Shown here piece after piece: positions 1 through 6,394 of a stretch of 22,378 nucleotides of DNA. The stretch's first letter is position 1, and every line of letters begins with the position of its first letter. The translations under genes were made by a program, and so were the position numbers. The stretch comes from CAMEON01 sp964463245 (GTDB lineage: Bacteria > Bacillota > Clostridia > Oscillospirales > CAG-272). The stretch is taken from assembly GCA_964463245.1 (NCBI GenBank), contig CAYXBU010000033.1:1-22378 (forward strand), written 5' to 3'. The notes under the pieces were generated by a model, which ran no database searches, was not told the DNA's origin, and was given only the letters and a program-made list of their open reading frames with translations.

Positions 1-365
1 CAAAAGTCAGGGGGAATTCGGGGGTGGGTTTTGGGAGGGTTGACGAGGAGGGGGGGTATGCGGGAACGGAAGGTCTCTTGGCGGGCGCGGATAGTCAAAA
101 GGCGCCCATCCCAGCGCGAGGAGAACGCGGAGTATCAGAGACCCATACCGCGCAAAGGTTCTAAAGCCACGGCGGGGCGCTCCGCAGAGCGTCCCGCACA
201 CCATATATCTCTATCATTCTCGTATGGTCTGCGCCGAGTAGAAGTCCGAGTGACCAACGCTGGCACGCCGATAAAATTGTCAGGAAAGTTTTTGCGGGGT
301 TTGGGGGGCTTTTTTCAAAAAGCCTCCCAACGCTCCTTCGCATCCCCTCGCCCCTCCTACTCCTC
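1..365. other. Structured intergenic region with five inverted repeats
   Basis: No convincing gene lies here; the open frames on both strands are Arg/Pro/Gly-rich and match no family I recognise. Five inverted repeats follow one another. The first is GGGCGC (83-88) with GCGCCC (102-107). The second is CGCGG-AG-TAT (126-135) with ATACCGCG (145-152). The third is an 11-bp stem, 172-182 with 187-197, closed by a CGCA loop and containing one G-T pair. The fourth is ACCATA (200-205) with TATGGT (223-228). The fifth is the long palindrome at 303-328. The region lies 3' of the GH99-like gene, so it could be its 3' UTR, a separate structured RNA on either strand, or a non-autonomous repeat element. 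The inverted repeats are seen directly; any RNA function is inference. Confidence 0.5.
284..335. repeat. Dispersed palindromic repeat, copy 1 (terminator-like hairpin)
   Basis: The unit starts with GAAAGTTTTT. Nineteen bases from its first G begins a 26-base palindrome (303-328) with G-rich and C-rich outer arms around CTTTTTTCAAAAAG. A second unit with the same opening, spacing and core lies at 12525-12580. This copy follows the stop codon of the minus-strand GH99-like gene and could terminate it, although no clean T-tract follows the stem on either strand. Confidence 0.55.
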
Positions 366-3254
366 CTACTCCCTCTTCCTGCCTCCGCGCGGGAGGGTGA
401 TCAGCACATAGGCGCAGGTGCCTATGACGGCGCCGGTCACCACGATGCAGACCTTCAGGGCGGTCGAGTAGCGGCGGGTGGGTGCATTCGGTGTATCATT
501 CGGCTCTGTCGCAGCGGCATCGGTCTCGAGAGCCGTCGCGGGGGGATATTCGGAGGAGGTGTCGGTTTCCGACTCGGTTTCGGTCTCGTCTCCGACACTC
601 GTGTCGGTCTCACTGTCGGAGGGCACCTGCATACCCGGAAGTGGGGCAGTCTCGTCCCGTAGCTCGCCCGCGCTCAGTGCATACGCGACCTCCAGCGTAT
701 CTCCTGCCTGTCCCTGATACAGGTAGGCAAACCGATCGTTGGGCGCGGTGTCGCCCAGATCCATGAACTCCATGACATTCCCGCTCGTCGTGGAATTATC
801 CGCCCACTTGAACAGGAAGGACTCCACGCTCCCCGACAGCCCCAGTGCCGCCTTGGAGACCCGCAGGGTCATGCGGTTACCGGACACGGTGTACAGTGCC
901 TGCCCGACGGGGGTGCCGCTCCAGCCATTCGCCAGCGACTCGATCGAGACATAGTGCCCGTCCCGTGCGCGGTTCAGCACAAAGTCATAGCCCTCCCAGC
1001 CGGTCGATCTGTCTCCGTCGGTGTTCAGGAACAGATTCATCCAGTTGGAGCCGTCGTCCATCACGATGTCATGGACCGTGGTGACCGTGAAGTACAGGTA
1101 GTCGGCATCCTGCGAGACCTTGGCGGTATCAAAGTCATTGCGCCCCGTGTTGTTGACATAGACCGTATTGGTAAAGAAACCTTGGCTGTGCCGCAACTCG
1201 GTGTCCCCCACCGTGTCCCGATAGGCAGGGCCGACCTCATCCCAGACCGCGCTGTTGCCCAGCTCCACGGTGCCCTGCCCGGTCGCGGTGGTCACACCGT
1301 CCATGCCCTTGTACTTGCGGATCATGCCGATCATCTGATAGTAGTAGTTGTCACCAAAGCCGACCGTGTCGCCCTGGCGCAGGCGCATCGGCTCCGCGTC
1401 GCGGGAATACTCGGTGTTGAACAGATCCACCATCTGGAAGTTGCCGCCACGGGTACCCGCAAACTTGTCACGGGGGTTCCAGTTGTGGACAAGCCCCGCC
1501 GTCCATTCATTCCAGCCCGTGATCAGGATCATGTCGGGATCCAACCGCATCACGGCCTCAAACTGCGCCTCAAAGCCGGCTCCTGAACCGGAATCCAGCG
1601 AGAAGCCAAAGTCGTTATCCACATCCGGGAAGACCGTGTTCGCGTAGGAACGCCCCTTATTGGTCGTGGGGTGGTGACCCACGCAGAGAGCCAGCTGCTC
1701 AAACGCATCAAATTGATTCCGCCCAAGGCCGCCGTTGACCAGCTTGACCTCGCCGTCCACGATCTTGTACTCCTGCAACCAGTTCCATGTATTGGTCGCA
1801 TCCTGCCATGCCCAGCAGTTACGCACCGTGAAGTGCTCGTCCAAGTACGCCCGTGTGCCATCGGAGCACTTGTCCCGATCCGCCAGGATCAGCGGCTTGC
1901 CTTCATATTGATAGAACAACTCGCCGTACTTCTCCCAGCCTGCCTCGGAATAGATATTGCCGCGCAGGGCATTCATATCCGCCTCGGTACTGCCGCCCGT
2001 AAACACGCATACCTGCGGGGTGTCGTGTCCCTCGCGGCGCACCTCCAGCCAGGTATCGAGCAGTGCGACCACGCCCTCCGGATAGGAGGCACCGTTGGTC
2101 ATGTCCAGGTAGATGAAATCCACCCCTGCTGCCTCCAGCATATAGGCGTGCTTGCGGTAGACCCAGGTATCTACATTATTGTAGTAGCCGAAGTAGGGCT
2201 CAGCCCAGTAGTAGCCGCCCGCGTTGCTCTCGTCGGAGAGATACTCCTTCAAGCCGTCCAGACCCAGGTCTAAGTACTTCGCCGTGATGTCCCGCGGGGT
2301 CTCGCTGTCGTCGCCGCCCGTCCAGCAAAGGAAGTAGAACAGGCCGACCTGCTTATCGTCCCGCACGCTCCCGGTCGCATCGGCGGTCGGGGTGGTGCGG
2401 TCACGGTCGTCGGTCGCGACCCAAGAGGAGTAATCTATGGTATGGTCGCCTGAGAACTCAGTGGTGTCGGTGATCTCGGTATGGGTAAAACTCAGGTCGT
2501 CGATGCTGCCGCCCAGATCATCCGCCCACAGGGTAAAGTACCCCGCCGCATTGACACCGGTGGAGGCGATGCTCCCCTGCACCTTTCCGTCGGCATCCAG
2601 CACCGTCAGGCCGCCCGAAGCCGATGCGTAGAGGATTCGGCACAGGAGCGCATCCCCCCAATAGAGGGAAACGCTGTCCACCGCATCCTCGACCCGCAGT
2701 GTCGCCTCTCCGCTCGGTACCGTCAGCGGCAGGCTCACCGAGAAGTCAACGTCGGGAGCCGACACAGTCAGACCGTCCGTCCGCAGGGTGAACCAAAGGC
2801 CTGTCGCGGTCGGGTTGGCGGCCTTCTTTTCCAGACGGGTGCCCACCGACAGTGCGCCGCCCGTCAGATCCAGCGCAAAGGACAGCTCCCCGCCCCAGAG
2901 GCCGTAGTCATCCCCCAGAAAGATCGCCGAACCGAAGGCGAAGGTCTTGCCCGGCTTGCAGGACAGCTTGCCGTCAGCAAAGACCATGTTGGTACGCAGG
3001 CTGGCGGTGGACAGCTTCTCGTCCTTGGAGTAGGTCAGGATGTCGGTCTTGGTGAAATCATAGGTATAGGTCTCGGTCGCAGAGGAAAGCCACGGGTAGC
3101 GGCGGTCACTGTGCCCGACCGCATTTTCCTCCAGCGTGACCGCGTTCCCCGCGCTTGCGGGAAGCCACGCTACGGATGTGACCAGCAGGGCAAGCAGCAG
3201 GAGAGCCGCCGCCACACGCACCCGCAGAGTCCGTTTGTTATTCTTCTGTTTCAT
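366..3254 (-). CDS. Membrane-anchored GH99/WbsX-like putative glycosidase
   Basis: The product is a 962-residue surface protein. It has a signal peptide (about 1-35), a concanavalin-like beta-sandwich (about 60-270) and a putative TIM-barrel domain (about 300-650). The barrel starts at VGLFYF (V303), contains AGVDFIYLDM, and ends with TGWNEW (W581-W584), the signature of GH99/GH71-like and WbsX-type (PF14307) proteins. A CBM9/DOMON-like domain follows (about 671-830), then an acidic Thr/Glu/Ser stalk (about 865-915), one membrane helix and a short basic tail (RGGRKRE). It probably acts on an extracellular glycan; the substrate and family number cannot be read from sequence. I chose the ATG at 3254. 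In-frame GTG codons at 3266 and 3263 directly follow the upstream TGA and would add four residues. The upstream gene ends 12 bases away, so the two are co-transcribed and probably coupled; the ribosome binding site is weak. Confidence 0.75.
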   Translation of the reverse strand: MKQKNNKRTLRVRVAAALLLLALLVTSVAWLPASAGNAVTLEENAVGHSDRRYPWLSSATETYTYDFTKTDILTYSKDEKLSTASLRTNMVFADGKLSCKPGKTFAFGSAIFLGDDYGLWGGELSFALDLTGGALSVGTRLEKKAANPTATGLWFTLRTDGLTVSAPDVDFSVSLPLTVPSGEATLRVEDAVDSVSLYWGDALLCRILYASASGGLTVLDADGKVQGSIASTGVNAAGYFTLWADDLGGSIDDLSFTHTEITDTTEFSGDHTIDYSSWVATDDRDRTTPTADATGSVRDDKQVGLFYFLCWTGGDDSETPRDITAKYLDLGLDGLKEYLSDESNAGGYYWAEPYFGYYNNVDTWVYRKHAYMLEAAGVDFIYLDMTNGASYPEGVVALLDTWLEVRREGHDTPQVCVFTGGSTEADMNALRGNIYSEAGWEKYGELFYQYEGKPLILADRDKCSDGTRAYLDEHFTVRNCWAWQDATNTWNWLQEYKIVDGEVKLVNGGLGRNQFDAFEQLALCVGHHPTTNKGRSYANTVFPDVDNDFGFSLDSGSGAGFEAQFEAVMRLDPDMILITGWNEWTAGLVHNWNPRDKFAGTRGGNFQMVDLFNTEYSRDAEPMRLRQGDTVGFGDNYYYQMIGMIRKYKGMDGVTTATGQGTVELGNSAVWDEVGPAYRDTVGDTELRHSQGFFTNTVYVNNTGRNDFDTAKVSQDADYLYFTVTTVHDIVMDDGSNWMNLFLNTDGDRSTGWEGYDFVLNRARDGHYVSIESLANGWSGTPVGQALYTVSGNRMTLRVSKAALGLSGSVESFLFKWADNSTTSGNVMEFMDLGDTAPNDRFAYLYQGQAGDTLEVAYALSAGELRDETAPLPGMQVPSDSETDTSVGDETETESETDTSSEYPPATALETDAAATEPNDTPNAPTRRYSTALKVCIVVTGAVIGTCAYVLITLPRGGRKRE

Positions 3255-3266
3255 GCTCGGCACCAC

Positions 3267-4427
3267 TCAATTCTTGCGCTTGTTGACAACAACGATGCCC
3301 GCCGTCACGCCGATCGCCACCAGCATGACCGCGATCAGAATGAAGATGGCCAGGCTGTCATCCGGCTCGGATGCGCCTACCGCGCTCCCCGTCTCCTCGG
3401 TCGTGTCGCTCGCGGCAGGAGCCTCGGTCTCAGTCAGAGTATCGGTCTCGGGAGACGTTTCGGGATCGGTAGATACCTCGGTCGGAGTCTCGGTCGGGGT
3501 CTCAACCGGAGCATCCGTGGGAGTCTCGGTCATGGGTTCGGTCTCGGTACCGGTCTCCTCGACGGAATCCTCTACCAGAATGCAGATGTCATCCATCCTC
3601 ATGTTCGCCACACGGGTCGCCCACCCAATGGTGGACTCCTCCGCCGAAACGAACGTATTGTTGACCGCCCCCAGCTCGTTTCCTTCCGCATCCAGCACGG
3701 TGACTTTCTTGAGCAGTTTGACCGTGCGGTCGATGCCGTTCTGCGCCCAGCCACGACCGGTGTCCTCGCTAAAGGCAATGGAGCAGATCAGTTCCTCGTT
3801 GGCGAACACCGTGGCGATCATGCCGTCGTCCAGAATGCGAACCGCGATACCGTCGGCGTAGTTCGCTTCCTCCGGCAGATCAAAGGTGAAGCGGTGGTTG
3901 ATCACCTTGTGTGTCTTGTTCTCATCATATGCCTTGACGGTAACCACCATGCGATTCTCATAGACCGCCAGCCAGATGCCGGACAGGCCGGTCGAGTTGG
4001 GATTCTCGGGATCACCGGCATCCCCCTCATAGTAAGCGGCGGTCGAGCACAGGGGGGCACGGAAGAACACTCCGGACTGGAAGCCGCCCTGCATCTCATA
4101 GGTGGTGAAGGACATCTCGTAAGCTCCCTTGATCGGCTCGCGGGTATATATCTGGGTAAAAACATGGCTCATGAGGTAGAGGTTTCCGGTATTCCCGTCC
4201 TCCTCGACCTTGACAAAGCCGTCACCGATGGCATTTGCTTCCACGTTGAAGTAATCGGAAAGCCGCGTGGCGGTGGCATTGACACCATTCTCGTAATCGT
4301 CAAAGTTCTCCTCAAAGGCGACCTTCATGCCCTCCTCGGCAGAGGCGGGCAGAACTGCCACGGTCGCGGGCAGGAGCAGCGCCGCACAGATACATACGGT
4401 CAGAATGCGGATCAAAAATGTTTTCAT
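3267..4427 (-). CDS. Membrane-anchored concanavalin-like (LamG/DUF1080-like) protein
   Basis: The product is a 386-residue secreted protein. It has a signal peptide (about 1-32, ending near LPASAEE), one beta-sandwich of concanavalin/LamG or DUF1080-like type (about 35-280), a stalk of Thr/Glu/Pro repeats (about 284-345) and a C-terminal membrane helix ending in VVVNKRKN. No LPXTG sortase motif is present. Folds of this kind usually bind carbohydrate; no catalytic residues are evident, so a binding or scaffold role is inferred. The segment VTVLDAEGNELG resembles LTVLDADGKVQG in the N-terminal domain of the next gene, so the two domains are probably paralogous. The frame is open upstream to 4823, but that part overlaps the transporter gene; the ATG at 4427 begins a proper signal peptide and is preceded by AAAGGA. 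It is first in an operon with the GH99-like gene and has its own promoter. Confidence 0.75.
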   Translation of the reverse strand: MKTFLIRILTVCICAALLLPATVAVLPASAEEGMKVAFEENFDDYENGVNATATRLSDYFNVEANAIGDGFVKVEEDGNTGNLYLMSHVFTQIYTREPIKGAYEMSFTTYEMQGGFQSGVFFRAPLCSTAAYYEGDAGDPENPNSTGLSGIWLAVYENRMVVTVKAYDENKTHKVINHRFTFDLPEEANYADGIAVRILDDGMIATVFANEELICSIAFSEDTGRGWAQNGIDRTVKLLKKVTVLDAEGNELGAVNNTFVSAEESTIGWATRVANMRMDDICILVEDSVEETGTETEPMTETPTDAPVETPTETPTEVSTDPETSPETDTLTETEAPAASDTTEETGSAVGASEPDDSLAIFILIAVMLVAIGVTAGIVVVNKRKN

Positions 4428-4463
4428 CAGAGGTGTTCCTTTCTCGTGTATCGTGATAAGACG

Positions 4464-4492
4464 AGTATACCATGCCGGTATGGAAAAGTCAA
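4464..4492 (-). promoter_or_regulatory. Sigma-70 type promoter for the surface-protein operon
   Basis: On the minus strand there is a -35 TTGACT (4487-4492), a 17-base spacer and a -10 TATACT (4464-4469), about 37 bases upstream of the ATG at 4427. The spacer and -10 contain an inverted repeat, ATACC-N5-GGTAT (4467-4481), a possible operator. The -35 also overlaps the end of the hairpin that follows the MATE gene. Confidence 0.75.
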
Positions 4493-4524
4493 TCGGCAGG
4501 TTGCCCAAAGGCTCCCTGCCGATT
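4491..4524 (-). terminator. Hairpin after the MATE gene, fused to the next promoter
   Basis: A perfect 10-bp stem, AATCGGCAGG with CCTGCCGATT, surrounds a 14-base loop that can form a short inner GCC/GGC stem. It lies 16 bases after the MATE stop codon. Only a weak run, GACTTTTCC, follows, and that run is part of the -35 and spacer of the next promoter. It could be an inefficient terminator, an operator or both. Confidence 0.5.
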
Positions 4525-4540
4525 TTGTTTATTAAGCCCA

Positions 4541-5917
4541 TCAGGTCTCTGCGCTCTCCTCGCGGGTCAGCTTCTTCATCCAATGGTAGCGGTTCACCTT
4601 GATACAGCCGGGGATGCACTTGAACACCTGATCCGCGTTGAGACAGCAGATGACCGCCACCGGCGACCACTTGAACACGAAAGCCGCCAGCAGGGACAAG
4701 GGGATCACGATGCCCCAGATGCTGATCAGGTCGTTCCAGAAGACGAACTTCGCATCCCCGCCGCCACGGATCAGCCCGATGATGGTGGGCATCTCGTAGG
4801 CGGTTCCGAACCCGGTAAAGCACAGGACAAGGATAAAGTCCGCCGCTAGCTTATGGGTCTCGGGGGTCATGTCGTAGAGCGACAGGATGGGGTAGCGGAG
4901 TACGAACAGGAGCAGGCTGGTGCACAGCCCGATCCCCACGAACATAAGCTGGAGGGTACGGGTGTAGGACTTGATCTTGTCCATCTGACCGCTCCCGATG
5001 GCGGTGCCGATCAGGATGGAGGCCGCCGATGCGGCTCCCACCGAGGCGACCTTGAGGGTCTGGTAGAGGGTGGAGGCCGCCGAGTTGGCGGCGATGGCAC
5101 TGTCGGTCATGTGTCCCAGGATAGCGGTCTGGAGTGCGACCGCTACTCCGAACATCGCAGAGGTGAACAGCATGGGTCTGACCAGCTTGAGAAGATCTCT
5201 CACGAGCCTGCCATCCGGGCAGAAGAGATCACGGATGCGCCAGCCGAGCTTGCGGTCGATCTTGAGGGTGTAGATCACCACCACGGCCAGCTCCATCACC
5301 CGCGCCACGGTGGTAGCGATAGCGGCACCGGTCACCCCCAGCGCGGGACAGCCGAGGTGCCCCTCGATCAGCAGGTAGTTCAAGGAGATATTGGAGACGA
5401 GTGCCGCCAGGGACACCCAGAAGCCGATACGCACGGTCTCCACGCTCCGCAGCATGGCCAGAAATATCTGGGTCAGAGCGAAGATGAGGTAGGAGTACTT
5501 CATGATCCGCAGGTACTCCACGCCCTCGGCGCGGATGTCCGCATTCTTGGTGAATATGGTCAGAATGCCCTCCGGCGCGACACAGGCCGCCACGAACAGG
5601 ATCAGCGAGAGCACCGCCCCGACCAAGAAGGCTCCCGGCAGGAAGCGGCGGATGGGCTCGGTCTGCTTCTTGCCCCAGTATTGGCTCCCCAGCACGACGA
5701 TGCCGTCCCCCAGCCCCATCATGAGCTGTTGGAACACGAACTGTACCTGATTGACCGCACTGACCCCCGACATGGCAGTCTCGCTGTAGGCACCGATCAT
5801 GACGTTATCCGCCAGGTTGACCCCCAGCGTGATGACGTTGTACAGCACCAACATCGACCATACCGAAAAGAAACGCTTATAAAAGGAGGGCTCCCGAACC
5901 AATGTATCGGTCTTCAT
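4541..5917 (-). CDS. MATE family multidrug/cation antiporter
   Basis: The product is a 458-residue polytopic membrane protein of the MATE family, which exports drugs or other organic compounds in exchange for Na+ or H+. The N-terminal pattern, with VITLGVNLADNVMIGAYS in the first helix region and FVFQQLMMGLGDGIVVLGSQYWGKK, is typical of the NorM/DinF-like branch. A second, similarly organised half follows, giving the expected length and about 12 helices. Substrate cannot be assigned. The start at 5917 gives a short cytoplasmic leader (MKTDTLVREPSFYKRFF) before helix 1. The ribosome binding site is poor, with GGG about 15 bases upstream. No clear promoter lies in the 85 bases after rpsU, so transcription may come from read-through of the rpsU terminator. 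A CCGCGC-CGTA-GCGCGG stem (5941-5956) lies in the leader. Confidence 0.9.
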   Translation of the reverse strand: MKTDTLVREPSFYKRFFSVWSMLVLYNVITLGVNLADNVMIGAYSETAMSGVSAVNQVQFVFQQLMMGLGDGIVVLGSQYWGKKQTEPIRRFLPGAFLVGAVLSLILFVAACVAPEGILTIFTKNADIRAEGVEYLRIMKYSYLIFALTQIFLAMLRSVETVRIGFWVSLAALVSNISLNYLLIEGHLGCPALGVTGAAIATTVARVMELAVVVIYTLKIDRKLGWRIRDLFCPDGRLVRDLLKLVRPMLFTSAMFGVAVALQTAILGHMTDSAIAANSAASTLYQTLKVASVGAASAASILIGTAIGSGQMDKIKSYTRTLQLMFVGIGLCTSLLLFVLRYPILSLYDMTPETHKLAADFILVLCFTGFGTAYEMPTIIGLIRGGGDAKFVFWNDLISIWGIVIPLSLLAAFVFKWSPVAVICCLNADQVFKCIPGCIKVNRYHWMKKLTREESAET

Positions 5918-5962
5918 GCGCTTACCGTCTGACCCTTTCCCCGCGCCGTAGCGCGGACATTC

Positions 5963-5988
5963 AAAAAGCGAACCGTTCCCGGTTCGCT
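5963..5988 (-). terminator. Rho-independent terminator of rpsU
   Basis: A perfect 9-bp stem, AGCGAACCG-GGAA-CGGTTCGCT, is read on the minus strand at 5988-5967 and followed by TTTT then GAATG. It begins 14 bases after the rpsU stop codon. This is the cleanest intrinsic terminator in the window. Confidence 0.85.
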
Positions 5989-6002
5989 GATTGAATACAA
6001 TA

Positions 6003-6179
6003 TTACTTGTACTTTCTCTTGCGGGCTGCCTCGGACTTCTTCTTCCGTTTCACGCTCGGCTTCTCATAGCACTCACGCTTGCGCAGCTCCACCAAGGTGC
6101 CCGAGCGGGCAACCTGACGCTTAAAGCGACGGATCGCGCTATCCAAAGGCTCGCCTTCCTTGACTCTAACCTCTGCCAT
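6003..6179 (-). CDS. rpsU: 30S ribosomal protein S21
   Basis: The product is the 58-residue small-subunit protein S21. It begins MAEVRVKEGEPLDSAIRRFK, includes RSGTLVELRKRECYEKPSVK and ends in a very basic tail rich in Lys and Arg. Length and sequence are typical for Firmicutes S21, which sits on the 30S platform near the 3' end of 16S rRNA and aids initiation. A GGAGGG Shine-Dalgarno precedes the ATG. The gene forms its own transcription unit, with a consensus promoter about 70 bases upstream and a strong terminator 14 bases downstream, between two unrelated genes. Codon-level translation leaves no doubt about the identification. Confidence 0.97.
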   Translation of the reverse strand: MAEVRVKEGEPLDSAIRRFKRQVARSGTLVELRKRECYEKPSVKRKKKSEAARKRKYK

Positions 6180-6247
6180 TCCTGTTTTCCCTCCCCTCGC
6201 ATCTGCCGGAGACGGTTCACTCGATTTACGAACGAACTCTATGCGCT

Positions 6248-6276
6248 ATTATACCCTATTTTGGAGAAAATGTCAA
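6248..6276 (-). promoter_or_regulatory. Consensus sigma-70 promoter of rpsU
   Basis: On the minus strand, TTGACA (6271-6276), exactly 17 bases, then TATAAT (6248-6253). Both hexamers match consensus perfectly and an A/T-rich stretch lies upstream of the -35. Transcription would start near 6241, giving a leader of about 60 bases before the rpsU ATG. Confidence 0.93.
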
Positions 6277-6327
6277 GAGCAAAAAAAGAAAAATTTGAGA
6301 TTCTGTCAAAGGTATATTTGAGTAAAT

Positions 6328-6385
6328 CCGCTAAGAAAGCGGCAAAGGGGCACCGCCGTCATGCAAAACGGCGATTTCCCCTGCC
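6328..6385 (-). terminator. Double hairpin after the GH43-like gene
   Basis: A long interrupted stem pairs GGCA, GGGG and CGCCGT (6341-6359) with ACGGCG, CCCC and TGCC (6368-6385). On the minus strand it is followed by, and partly overlaps, a second stem CCGCT-TTCTT-AGCGG (6342-6328) and then ATTTACTC. It starts 10 bases after the GH43 stop codon and sits upstream of the rpsU promoter. The T-tract is weak, so efficiency is uncertain. Confidence 0.55.
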
Positions 6386-6394
6386 GCTCGTCAC

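Noticed and set aside
22..60. G-rich runs that could form a G-quadruplex
   Set aside because: Several runs of three or more G occur, but spacing is irregular and the region may be the decayed end of the dispersed repeat; not enough to call a functional element.
31..411. Plus-strand open frame of 126 codons in the left intergenic region
   Set aside because: The translation is Arg/Ser/Pro-rich without a recognisable domain and runs through five inverted repeats and into the 3' end of a real gene.
3390..3560. CRISPR-like regular repeats
   Set aside because: The short repeats are in-frame codons of a Thr/Glu stalk, with no constant repeat-spacer alternation and no cas genes nearby.
2481..4535. 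Plus-strand open frame of 684 codons
   Set aside because: It runs antisense across two secreted proteins and includes the repetitive stalk region, giving low-complexity Gly/Leu/Arg-rich protein; no family or ribosome binding site supports it.
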